Below are positions 17,797 to 26,239 of a stretch of 64,000 nt of DNA, in pieces. The first letter of the stretch is position 1; the number at the start of each line of letters is the position of its first letter. Source of the DNA: CAYQNU01 sp964419055 (GTDB lineage Bacteria > Bacteroidota > Bacteroidia > Flavobacteriales_D > Parvicellaceae); NCBI GenBank assembly GCA_964419055.1, contig CAYQNU010000007.1:120119-184118 (forward strand), given 5' to 3'. The translations under genes were made by a program, and so were the position numbers. The notes beneath the pieces are model-generated. The model had not been told where the DNA came from, did no database searches, and saw only the letters and a program-made list of their open reading frames with translations.

Positions 17797-20733
17797 TTAA
17801 ATAGGAATTTTCAAAATAACAGTAGTTCCTATAGATTGATTACTTTGGTCATATTGGTCAATTATTTCCAATGCCACTTGCTTTATATTACCTTGATTTA
17901 ATACTTCTAGTCTTTTAGCATTCGCTCCAGTTGAAAACGACTTATGCTTAGCATTTTTTATTGAATTTAATTCCTCTGAACGTTTTCTTCCAATGCCATT
18001 ATCCTCTAAAGTAATCACTAAAAGTTTTTCTATTTTCTCGAATTTTAATTGTATTTTCTTTTCTCCTTGTTTATGCAAAAGACCGTGTTTAACTGCGTTT
18101 TCCACATAGGGCTGTATCAACATAGGCGGAATTTTAACCATTTCCAAATCCAACTTTTGGTCAATGTCAAAAATAAAGGTGAAATTATCATCAAATCGAA
18201 CTTGCTCTAATTCCAAGTACAAAGTTAAGGTATCAATTTCTTCGCTTAATAATACGGTATCTGATTCCGACATTTCCAATATTTTTCGCGTTAGTTTGGA
18301 GAATTTAGATAAGTATTTTCCTGCATTTTCCGCATCATTTGTAAAAATGTAGGCTTGAATCGTATTGAGTGCATTGTAGAAAAAATGAGGATTCATCTGC
18401 GACTTAATAGACGTAAGTATGGATTTGCTTAAATTTTTCTCCAATTGAATGTTTTCTCTTAATAATTTTATTTGTTTGAAAAGCAACGAAATCTGGTAAC
18501 GATAATACAACCAACCAATACTCAACAGCACAAGAAAACATAATACAAAAAACCACCAGGTTAGCCAAAATGGAGGCGTAATGGTAAAATTGATAATTGG
18601 TTCTTGAATCGTATTTCCTAATTTAAATTGAAGTGAGTAACTTCCGGGAGAAAGCGAAGGAAATTCTAATGTTCTGGTTTCAGCAGATATCAACTTCCAC
18701 CCTTCATTATTTAAATTATAATAAACGGGTTCCTGTATTATTTTGCCATAATCAAGCACTGAAAATTGAATAGATATTTGGTTTTGAAAGTATTCAAATG
18801 TGTTATTCAACGTATTATTATAGGAATCTTCCCCTACCTTAAAATCAGTTACTACAAAAAGTGAACTAATGGGAGGATTCGCTGATGAATGAGTTGATAT
18901 ATTTTTGATAACACCCGAATTTGTAAGGATATAAAGCACTGAATCATCCAACAATATATCGTTAATTTCATAAGGTGCAATGTTGACATCATATATAAAA
19001 AGATCGCCCGTTAGGGTGTTCAATCTATGAATAGATTGTTGACTAACAAAAAGTAAATAATCCTTGAATTTTTTTATCATTTTGATTTCAAAATTTGGAA
19101 CGCCCATTTTTTCATTCAATAATTCAAAGGCATGGTTGTCAACAATTTTATATAAATTTCCCTTGGTAGTTTGGGCATACAACACATCATCAAATAACAG
19201 TAACCTTGACGCATAAAAGGAGTTTTCTTGCATTTTTATCTCAACGGTTTCGGTTGGTGTTACTTTAAATAACCCAAAATTGGTAGCATAATAAAGGGTG
19301 TTTTGTTTCTTATTATAGACAACCGAACGTGCACGGATATTTTCGACTGATTTGATGAAATACGTTCCAAATATTGGAAAAGATGAAAAATAAGTGTGCC
19401 ATTTTGAGGAGTTTTTTACCTCTAGTATTGGGTTTTTAAATAAGCCATAAATACTGCTTGAAGCATAGGCATAATAATTACTATCGATATAACAGATTTC
19501 TTTTACGGCACTATTTATATAATAAATTTCTTTAAAATTAGCGGCATCCATCATCGTAAATCCCTTTAATGAAAAAGCGATCATGTTGGACAACGTATCT
19601 AAATGCAAATAAAGAAATTCGCCATTTTCGGCACTTGTATAAATTGTTTGGTAATCAGTTAATAAATGATTCGTTTTCAGTAATTCTCCTTTTTTGGTGC
19701 CTATAAGATATTCATTATGGGAAAGTTTTATGATTTTACTCGGCAAATACCCGTTGATGTTTTGAATAGTATTTTTTAAATTGGGGACTATAAAAACTCC
19801 TTCGTTAGTCGTTGTAAACCAATAGTTGTTTTGACGATCTTTGAGCACAGATGAAATACTTTTTTCGGGGTAGTAGGTTTTAGATGTACTATTCTTATCT
19901 ACCACAACAGACCCTTTGGTGGTATGAATCCAATAGGCATCATCAATATAACTTGCACCTTGAATAAACTGGGGCTCAGTAGCATCAAGAGTTCCAATTT
20001 CCTTTAACTGATTATTGAAAAGGTGAATCTTTTTTTGTTCGTTGTATTTTGACACTACAATAAATCCATTATCGGTAAAATACAATTGTTCGTTTAATCC
20101 CTCAGTGTTGTTTTGTTCTTTATTACTAGTTAAGTTAAGGTTATGATCAATTTTATAGATTTTATTACCATGAATGAAATAGAGGTTTTGAGTATCATTT
20201 GTAGCATGTTCTATATTAGTAATTTTAAGAGGAACCGTTTTGATAAATTTAAGATTGGAAATATCATAAGCATCAACACCTTCTTTTTGGAACACTAATA
20301 AATATAAATCGGTGATGGCAAAAGGAACAAAACCCACGGTAGGATTTAAGGCAATGGATTTAAGTTTTTTTCTGTGATGATCAACGTAATATAAGTTACC
20401 ATCAAAGTTCTCGTACCAAATTCGACCCATTTTATCTTCTTTGATACAACTTCCAGGTGTAGACGTTTGCTCATCGGACTTAAAGGTAGTGTAACTGAAA
20501 CCATTATACATAGTGAGGCCTTCATTAGTAGCTAACCAAATAAAACCTTTACTATCTTGAAAAACGGTATATACCGAATTGGAAGGTAACCCATTTGTTT
20601 TGTTTAAATGAATAGCATAGGGTTGTTGGGCATAAACAGGAAAGATACTAAAACCAAAAAGCATCCAAAGAACAACTATCTCCATTGTTTTTTGAGTCCA
20701 ATTTTGAAAAATTTGAAAGCTGATTTTTATCAC
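17797..20733 (-). CDS. LytS-type sensor histidine kinase with two-component propeller
   Basis: A 978-residue membrane sensor. A signal peptide ends at 'VYAQQP'; an internal ATG at 20685 is an alternative start that would place the signal peptide at the very N-terminus. The large extracellular region begins with two-component-propeller motifs ('GLPSNSVYTVFQDSKGFIWL'; 'DRQNNYWFTTTNEGVFIV') and ends in a Y_Y_Y domain (about 640-710, 'FPSLSPGSYSLQFKL'). One membrane segment follows ('WWFFVLCFLVLLSIGWLYY'). The kinase is of the HisKinase/LytS type with His783 in 'QMNPHFFYNAL' and an HATPase domain ('YVENAVKHGL'). It pairs with the LytTR regulator at 16999. It is transcribed away from the propeller array. 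Confidence 0.92.
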   Translation of the reverse strand: MIKISFQIFQNWTQKTMEIVVLWMLFGFSIFPVYAQQPYAIHLNKTNGLPSNSVYTVFQDSKGFIWLATNEGLTMYNGFSYTTFKSDEQTSTPGSCIKEDKMGRIWYENFDGNLYYVDHHRKKLKSIALNPTVGFVPFAITDLYLLVFQKEGVDAYDISNLKFIKTVPLKITNIEHATNDTQNLYFIHGNKIYKIDHNLNLTSNKEQNNTEGLNEQLYFTDNGFIVVSKYNEQKKIHLFNNQLKEIGTLDATEPQFIQGASYIDDAYWIHTTKGSVVVDKNSTSKTYYPEKSISSVLKDRQNNYWFTTTNEGVFIVPNLKNTIQNINGYLPSKIIKLSHNEYLIGTKKGELLKTNHLLTDYQTIYTSAENGEFLYLHLDTLSNMIAFSLKGFTMMDAANFKEIYYINSAVKEICYIDSNYYAYASSSIYGLFKNPILEVKNSSKWHTYFSSFPIFGTYFIKSVENIRARSVVYNKKQNTLYYATNFGLFKVTPTETVEIKMQENSFYASRLLLFDDVLYAQTTKGNLYKIVDNHAFELLNEKMGVPNFEIKMIKKFKDYLLFVSQQSIHRLNTLTGDLFIYDVNIAPYEINDILLDDSVLYILTNSGVIKNISTHSSANPPISSLFVVTDFKVGEDSYNNTLNNTFEYFQNQISIQFSVLDYGKIIQEPVYYNLNNEGWKLISAETRTLEFPSLSPGSYSLQFKLGNTIQEPIINFTITPPFWLTWWFFVLCFLVLLSIGWLYYRYQISLLFKQIKLLRENIQLEKNLSKSILTSIKSQMNPHFFYNALNTIQAYIFTNDAENAGKYLSKFSKLTRKILEMSESDTVLLSEEIDTLTLYLELEQVRFDDNFTFIFDIDQKLDLEMVKIPPMLIQPYVENAVKHGLLHKQGEKKIQLKFEKIEKLLVITLEDNGIGRKRSEELNSIKNAKHKSFSTGANAKRLEVLNQGNIKQVALEIIDQYDQSNQSIGTTVILKIPI

Positions 20734-20842
20734 TTCACAAAGGTAATACTATTTTTTCCATTCATATATAGACTTTACCAATCGATGTTTTGAACGAATG
20801 AAAAGGAGGTTTGACTTTATGTAAGGTGGAATGTAGCAGAAT

Positions 20843-20993
20843 TAAGACGCTAGATATTAGATACTAGACAAAAAGGAAAAACGACAATCGATTTTCGAAA
20901 AACGAGAATCGAAAGTCTAGTTGATATCGATAAATCTAATGCTTAACACCATCAACAAAACGTATTACTTATTACGTTTTACGTAGTACGTTT
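20843..20993. repeat. Intergenic word-repeat spacer A
   Basis: The spacer between the sensor kinase and the first array gene holds short near-palindromic words in succession: TAGATATTAGATACTAGAC, CGATTTTCGAAAAACGAG, then TACGT/GTAC-rich words. The stretch 20916-20948 (TCTAGTTGATATCGATAAAT and following) recurs almost unchanged at 26058-26090. No gene is visible here. Confidence 0.6.
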
Positions 20994-21000
20994 CCCAACC

Positions 21001-21089
21001 CCCACGTAAACCCACAACCCTGTTTCATAAACCCACAACCCTGTTTCATAAAGTCACTTAATTCGAATGCACGAAAAAAAACACCTTTG
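21001..21089 (+). promoter_or_regulatory. Predicted LytTR operator and promoter, array unit 1
   Basis: It starts with CCCACGTAAACCCA (21001-21014). Two identical 11-bp direct repeats CCCTGTTTCAT follow at 21018-21028 and 21039-21049, a 21-bp period. The -7 box CACCTTTG (21082-21089) begins after a 32-bp gap; no TTG is seen at -33. The same layout with identical spacings occurs at 23643 and 26129. Confidence 0.65.
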
Positions 21090-21113
21090 CATCAAATTTT
21101 AAAATTATTTACT

Positions 21114-23306
21114 ATGAAAAAAATCTTACTATCAGCTTTAATGCTAGCATTTGCAACAGTGAATGCTCAAACTGGTACAGTTGATCCATCATTTAATACA
21201 GGTTTAAATGTCAACAGTTGGAATAATCCAATCAATTGCGTTAAAATTCAACCAGATGGGAAAATTCTTATTGGAGGAGAATTTACTAATTACAACACAT
21301 CTACTTCAAGAAATTATATAGCAAGAGTTAATTCTAATGCCAGTAACGATGCTACATTTAATCCAGGAACAGGAGCAGACGGAGTAGTTAAAGCCATGGA
21401 ACTTCAATCGGATGGAAAAATCATTATTATTGGTGACTTCACATCTTATGATGGAAATGCATGTTCGAGAATTGCAAGAATCAATGCTGATGGGAGTTAT
21501 GATGCTACTTTTACTGTAGGAACAGGATTTAATGCTACTGTTTACTCTTTAAAACTTCAATCGGATGGAAAAATTCTTGTGTCAGGCAGTCAAACAATGT
21601 ATAATGGCACATCATCCAATCACATTACTCGGTTAAATTCTGATGGTACATTGGATGCCACATTTACGTCTGGTACGGGTCTGAACCAGTCTGCAATTCC
21701 AATTAAAATAGACTTACAATCTGATGGTAAAATAATTGTAGCTCGAAATGGTTTTATGAATGTATCCTACAATGGAACGCTAACAAATAAAATTTTCCGA
21801 TTGAATTCTGATGGAACTCATGATGCTACATTTTTATCAGGAACAGGTCCTGGTCCGATAGCATCTAATGTGTACACATTTGGAGTTGATGCAAATGACA
21901 AAATTGTAGTCAGTGGATCATACGACTTAGCGGATTATGATGGTGCTGCTTTAACCTCTGGTGTTTTTAGAATTAATGCAAATGGAACATTGGATGCTTC
22001 CTTTGCATCAGGTACAGGACTTGGAGGATTATATCCTTATGCTAATACCATTTCCTTCACAAATGATGGTAAAATCTATATGGGAGGTCAGTTCAGCTCA
22101 TATAATGGAACTACAATTGGTTCTATTTGTAGATTGAATACTGACGGGACATTAGATAATTCGTATGCTGCTGGAGGAGGTAATGGCCCAGTGAATCAAA
22201 TCGCCATACAATCAGATGATAAAATTATAGCTGTAGGAGGATTCTTCCAATATAATTTTATGAACAGATACAGAATTGTACGTTTGCTAAATTGTACAGC
22301 AACATCATTACCAACAGCTTATACAATGCAAGGGGCAACAACTTATTGTGCTGGATCAACTGTTGAAATTACATTAGATAATTCAGAAACAGGAGTGTCA
22401 TATCAATTAAAATTAAATGGTGGACTTTATGGAGGGCCTGTTTCTGGTACTGGAGGTCCATTAAGTATGGGATTAGTACAAGGAACAGGAACATATACAA
22501 TTGAAGCTACAAAAAACTCAACATGGTGTAATAGTGATATGCTAAACAGTTTAGACATTACTGAAATAAATGCTCCAACAAGTTTTGCTGTAAATGGTGG
22601 GGGTACATTCTGTTCTGGAAGTAATGGTGTTAATGTTGGTCTTGCTGGTTCTGAGACGGGAGTTGACTATCAATTAATTATTGATGGCACAAATTCAGGA
22701 GCACCGATTGCAGGAACAGGATCTGCAATTAATTTTGGATTACAAACTACAAACGGAACATATACTGTATCAGCTATTTCTGCTTGTTCATCTGTAATGA
22801 CTGGAAATGTAACTGTTTCAACCATTACAGTAGATGGTTTGGTCTCTTCAGAAGATAATACCATTACTGCGTCTACGTCAGGGGCATCCTACCAATGGGT
22901 AGATTGCAACAACTCAAACGCCCCTATTTCGGGAGCTACATCTCAATCGTTTACTCCAACTGTTACCGGCAATTATGCTGTTGAAGTTACAGTTAATGGA
23001 TGTACAGAAACTTCAAATTGTACACAAGTTACCATTGGAGGCGGTAATCCATCATCGGTTAATGAAAACGAAGTTACAAACTTCAACATCTACCCAAACC
23101 CAGCTAATTCAACTGTTTCAGTGAGTAATGTAACGGTAGGTTCTACTGTAACAATTATTGATGTAATGGGCAAAAGAGTATCTTCAACAAAAGCAGTTAA
23201 CACTACTGTTGAACTTTCAGTAGAAGCCTTTTCAAATGGAATTTATTTTATAGAAATTGAAAATAATGGAGCGATAGCTCAAAAGAAGCTTGTTGTAAGC
23301 AAGTAG
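21114..23306 (+). CDS. T9SS-secreted delta-60-repeat propeller protein
   Basis: A 730-residue secreted protein. The ATG at 21114 is chosen because it starts a standard signal peptide (MKKILLSALMLAFATVNAQ); the frame opens at 21087, too close to the -7 box. Residues ~30-400 hold seven delta-60-type repeats ('IQPDGKILIGGEF', 'LQSDGKIIIIGDF', 'LQSDGKILVSG' and four weaker ones), predicting a seven-bladed beta-propeller. Residues ~405-640 form Ig-like segments ('GTYTIEATKNS', 'YQWVDCNNSNAPISG'). The last ~75 residues are a type A T9SS sorting domain ('FNIYPNPANSTVSVSN' ... 'QKKLVVSK'). It should be exported and released or anchored at the cell surface; the ligand is unknown. Confidence 0.88.
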   Translation: MKKILLSALMLAFATVNAQTGTVDPSFNTGLNVNSWNNPINCVKIQPDGKILIGGEFTNYNTSTSRNYIARVNSNASNDATFNPGTGADGVVKAMELQSDGKIIIIGDFTSYDGNACSRIARINADGSYDATFTVGTGFNATVYSLKLQSDGKILVSGSQTMYNGTSSNHITRLNSDGTLDATFTSGTGLNQSAIPIKIDLQSDGKIIVARNGFMNVSYNGTLTNKIFRLNSDGTHDATFLSGTGPGPIASNVYTFGVDANDKIVVSGSYDLADYDGAALTSGVFRINANGTLDASFASGTGLGGLYPYANTISFTNDGKIYMGGQFSSYNGTTIGSICRLNTDGTLDNSYAAGGGNGPVNQIAIQSDDKIIAVGGFFQYNFMNRYRIVRLLNCTATSLPTAYTMQGATTYCAGSTVEITLDNSETGVSYQLKLNGGLYGGPVSGTGGPLSMGLVQGTGTYTIEATKNSTWCNSDMLNSLDITEINAPTSFAVNGGGTFCSGSNGVNVGLAGSETGVDYQLIIDGTNSGAPIAGTGSAINFGLQTTNGTYTVSAISACSSVMTGNVTVSTITVDGLVSSEDNTITASTSGASYQWVDCNNSNAPISGATSQSFTPTVTGNYAVEVTVNGCTETSNCTQVTIGGGNPSSVNENEVTNFNIYPNPANSTVSVSNVTVGSTVTIIDVMGKRVSSTKAVNTTVELSVEAFSNGIYFIEIENNGAIAQKKLVVSK

Positions 23307-23308
23307 TA

Positions 23309-23366
23309 GTTTTTTCATAGAAAACAATAGAATCCTCATCTGTGTCAAAGCGGGTGGGGATTTTTT
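23309..23366 (+). terminator. Shared array terminator, copy 1
   Basis: A 10-bp stem with G-U pairs (TCCTCATCTG at 23333-23342 with CGGGTGGGGA at 23351-23360) is followed by six T. A conserved T-rich lead with TTTTTTCATAG precedes it. The module recurs at 25925, 30023 and 32514. Confidence 0.8.
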
Positions 23367-23371
23367 ATTTA

Positions 23372-23640
23372 GATTGTGTAGATGTTAGACGCTAGATACT
23401 AGACAAAAAAAGGATCTTCAATTTTTGACAAACGATTTTCGATAATCGACTGATTTTTACTAAAAATTTACTATTTCAAACTGATCTAAAAATGTGAAAC
23501 TTAACAACACTAAAAAAACGTTGTACTTAGTACTTGTAACATAGTACATTCCTTAACAATAACATTCCACTTTATACTCAAGACTAAAGACTTTGTACTT
23601 TTCTGTCTTTTGTCTTATAGTCTTGAATCTTTTAGTCTAA
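23372..23640. repeat. Intergenic word-repeat spacer B
   Basis: About 270 bp without a gene. In order it holds TAGATGTTAGACGCTAGATA-type words, CGATTTTCGATAATCGA, GTACTTAGTACTTG and AGACTAAAGACTTTGTAC words, then CTTTTGTCTTATAGTCTTGA. The same classes of word, in similar order, fill the other array spacers. Confidence 0.6.
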
Positions 23641-23642
23641 CC

Positions 23643-23731
23643 CCCACGTAAACCCAACCCCCACTTTCATAAACCCACAACCCAGTTTCATAAAGTCGCT
23701 TAAAATTATTAAGTCTAATAAAGCACTTTTG
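23643..23731 (+). promoter_or_regulatory. Predicted LytTR operator and promoter, array unit 2
   Basis: CCCACGTAAACCCA at 23643, direct repeats CCCACTTTCAT (23660-23670) and CCCAGTTTCAT (23681-23691) with a 21-bp period, and -7 box CACTTTTG (23724-23731). The 32-bp gap from second repeat to -7 box is the same as in unit 1, although the bases in the gap differ after the first dozen. Confidence 0.65.
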
Positions 23732-23755
23732 CATCAAATTTTAAATTTATATACT

Positions 23756-25756
23756 ATGAAAAAAATCTTACTATCAATTGTTGCTTTAGTTTCAATTTGG
23801 AATTACAATGCACAGACATGGGAATTTCACACACCACCAATACAATCAGGACCAAGAGTGATCAAAGACTTAGAAATAGTCTCAAACACCAATATTCTAA
23901 TGGGTTTGAATGATGGTAATTCGAATACAGCTGTGGCAGAAATTAGAAAGTTTGCTAATTTGGGGGGGTATACTATGCAATTGTTTTTAGGGGTATCTAA
24001 ATATGCTGGATATAATGTAAACGGTGTAGGTTTAGATGCAGGAATCCAAGCTATAAGTTTTCCAAATTTAACCAATGGTTGGGCTGTTTGGAATGATCAG
24101 CCAACAAATACAGTAAACATAGTTTCTAGTATAAATGCTGGTGAAAACTGGGTTATACAATCAACGAGCAGTGGATGGGCATCAGATATTAAATTCTTAG
24201 ATAATTTAAATGGTTACATTTTGTTGGAAAATGCAGTTTTAAAAACAACAGACGGAGGTATTAATTGGCAAAATCATACAGTTGCATCAGGATTAAAATT
24301 AACAAAATTTGAATTCTTAGATGTGAATACTGGATGGGCAGTTGGAGCAACTACAGGAAGTATAAACACGGTAATATATAAAACAATTGATGGTGGACTA
24401 AACTGGACATTACAGGGGCCAACAGTTGCTAATCAGAACTTTAATAGAATTTTTATGTTAGATGTGAATAATGGTTGGGTAGTAGGGTCAGGAGGTTTAA
24501 TTTACAACACATCAAATGGTGGAACAACCTGGACAGCTCAAGCGTCAGGAACTACAAATGTACTAAAGTCAGTTTATTTTGCAGACAATTCCAAAGGATG
24601 GGCAGTAGGTTTTAATAAAGTATTAGAAACAACAGATGGTGGTGCAACATGGATAACTCTTGCAATTGGTGCAACAGATGATAATATTGATATTGAGTTT
24701 TATGGAACAACGGGTATCATTTTAAATTCTTTTGGGGGTACTTTAAAGTTATGTCCTGATTACAATTTAACAGTTAATTATGAAATTCAATATGACCCTA
24801 ATGGTTACCAGTGGGGTAACCACAACATATATCAATCAGGTCAATATTTTTATGATTTTGCTTCAATTACTCAGTGTGATAGCAATGTAACGGCCAACTT
24901 CATTGTTAGAGATACAGACACATTAATCTCAATAACTACATGTGAAAATCCATTCATTTTTAACGGAAATACCTACACAACATCTGATTATACATCAATT
25001 GTTTTACCTGGTGGTAGTGTATTTGGATTTGACAGCACAATTGTATTGAACCTAACCATCGTCCCTCCATTAAATGTTCAAGGTACTACCGATGGAAATA
25101 CTATATCTGCCCCAGTAGTTGCAAATGGGTCTTATCAATGGATAGATTGTAATAATGGTAATGCATTAATAAGTGGAGCAAATTCAGATTCCTATACTTC
25201 TACAACTAGTGGAGACTATGCATTTATTATTTCGAACGGAGTATGCATTGATACCTCTATTTGTTATCCAACTTGTCCGGCTAGCGCTACAATAACTGGA
25301 AACAACATTACAGCCACCGCAAATGCGGGCTCATCTTTCATTTGGATTGATTGTATTGCAGATGAAGACATACCTGGTGAAACAAATATGATCTATACAC
25401 CAACCGTAAGCGGGCAATATGCTGTTGTCATTATTAATAGTACTCAAACGTGTTCAGTTTATATTGACTGTATGGAATTTACCGTTGGAGGCGGCAACCC
25501 ATCATCGGTTAATGAAAACGAAGCTTTTAACTTCAATATCTACCCAAACCCAGCCAATTCAATTGTTTCAGTGAGTAATGTAACCGCTGGTTCAACGGTA
25601 ACAATTATTGACGTAATGGGCAAAAGAGTGTATACTACAAAATCAGTTAGCACCACAGTTGACCTTTCAGTAGAAACCCTTTCAAACGGAATTTATTTTG
25701 TAGAAATTGAAAATAATGGTGCGGTAGCTCAGAAGAAGCTTGTTGTAAGCAAGTAG
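23756..25756 (+). CDS. T9SS-secreted Ycf48-like propeller protein
   Basis: A 666-residue secreted protein; the ATG at 23756 begins a signal peptide (MKKILLSIVALVSIWNYNAQ) whose first codons match the upstream array gene. Residues ~20-345 have seven Ycf48/BNR-like blades built on 'GWAVG...KTTDGGINW' ('LKTTDGGINW', 'YKTIDGGLNW', 'YNTSNGGTTW', 'LETTDGGATW'), predicting a seven-bladed propeller. The middle holds Cys-containing Ig-like or adhesin-like segments ('YQWIDCNNGNALISG'). The last ~75 residues are a T9SS sorting domain nearly identical to that of the 21114 gene. Ycf48-type propellers elsewhere bind proteins; here the partner is unknown. Confidence 0.87.
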   Translation: MKKILLSIVALVSIWNYNAQTWEFHTPPIQSGPRVIKDLEIVSNTNILMGLNDGNSNTAVAEIRKFANLGGYTMQLFLGVSKYAGYNVNGVGLDAGIQAISFPNLTNGWAVWNDQPTNTVNIVSSINAGENWVIQSTSSGWASDIKFLDNLNGYILLENAVLKTTDGGINWQNHTVASGLKLTKFEFLDVNTGWAVGATTGSINTVIYKTIDGGLNWTLQGPTVANQNFNRIFMLDVNNGWVVGSGGLIYNTSNGGTTWTAQASGTTNVLKSVYFADNSKGWAVGFNKVLETTDGGATWITLAIGATDDNIDIEFYGTTGIILNSFGGTLKLCPDYNLTVNYEIQYDPNGYQWGNHNIYQSGQYFYDFASITQCDSNVTANFIVRDTDTLISITTCENPFIFNGNTYTTSDYTSIVLPGGSVFGFDSTIVLNLTIVPPLNVQGTTDGNTISAPVVANGSYQWIDCNNGNALISGANSDSYTSTTSGDYAFIISNGVCIDTSICYPTCPASATITGNNITATANAGSSFIWIDCIADEDIPGETNMIYTPTVSGQYAVVIINSTQTCSVYIDCMEFTVGGGNPSSVNENEAFNFNIYPNPANSIVSVSNVTAGSTVTIIDVMGKRVYTTKSVSTTVDLSVETLSNGIYFVEIENNGAVAQKKLVVSK

Positions 25757-25921
25757 TGGTTAAGATGCTAGACGCTAGATTTTAGATATTAGACAAAACG
25801 ATTTTTCGATAATTGATGTAACTTTAAATCTTAAAGTCTAACTCTAACAACAAAACTTTACTTTGTGCTCAAGACTTTCAGTCTTTACTCTTAAAATCTT
25901 TCGTCTTCAAGTCTAACATTC
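25757..25921. repeat. Intergenic word-repeat spacer C
   Basis: Between the stop codon and the terminator copy 2. It contains GCTAGACGCTAGATTTTAGA, CGATTTTTCGATAATTGATG, and a T/C-rich run of AGTCTTTACTCTTAAAATCT-type words. No gene seen. Confidence 0.55.
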
Positions 25922-25924
25922 AAA

Positions 25925-25988
25925 AGAAGTTTTTTTCATAGATAAATAAAAGAGTCCTCATCCGAGTAGTAGCGGATGGGGATTTTTT
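25925..25988 (+). terminator. Shared array terminator, copy 2
   Basis: Stem TCCTCATCCG/CGGATGGGGA (25955-25982) with loop AGTAGTAG, then six T. The same module as at 23309. Confidence 0.82.
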
Positions 25989-25991
25989 GTA

Positions 25992-26031
25992 CGCCCACCT
26001 CGACTACGCTCGGGGGCCGTTTCGACTTCGA
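25992..26031. repeat. REP-like G+C-rich intergenic element
   Basis: A G+C-rich island in A/T-rich DNA (CGCCCACCTCGACTACGCTC and a following TTTCGACTTCGAAC). TCGACTACGC/TTCGACTTCGAA words of this type recur in Bacteroidota spacers in my recollection; a genome-wide count would confirm it. Confidence 0.4.
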
Positions 26032-26035
26032 ACAG

Positions 26036-26122
26036 TTAGAGAATAAACAAACAAACTTCTAGTTGATATCGATAAATCTAGCGCTTAACATCGTAAACAT
26101 AACGTATTACTTAGTACATTTC
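26036..26122. repeat. Intergenic word-repeat spacer D
   Basis: Contains TCTAGTTGATATCGATAAAT with its continuation at 26058-26090, nearly identical to 20916-20948, then AACGTATTACTTAGTACATT. It ends at the operator block of array unit 3. Confidence 0.6.
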
Positions 26123-26128
26123 CCACAA

Positions 26129-26217
26129 CCCACGTAAACCCAAAACCCACTTTCATAACCCCACAACCCTGTTTCAGAAAGTCACTTAATTCGAATGCGA
26201 GAAAAAAAACACCTTTG
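26129..26217 (+). promoter_or_regulatory. Predicted LytTR operator and promoter, array unit 3
   Basis: CCCACGTAAACCCA at 26129, direct repeats CCCACTTTCAT (26146-26156) and CCCTGTTTCAG (26167-26177) with a 21-bp period, and -7 box CACCTTTG (26210-26217) after the same 32-bp gap as in units 1 and 2. Confidence 0.65.
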
Positions 26218-26239
26218 CCAAAACTTTAAAATTATACAC

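Noticed and set aside
20843..26122. A CRISPR array or similar regularly spaced repeats
   Set aside because: The words are not of fixed length, not separated by unique spacers of constant size, and no cas genes are present.
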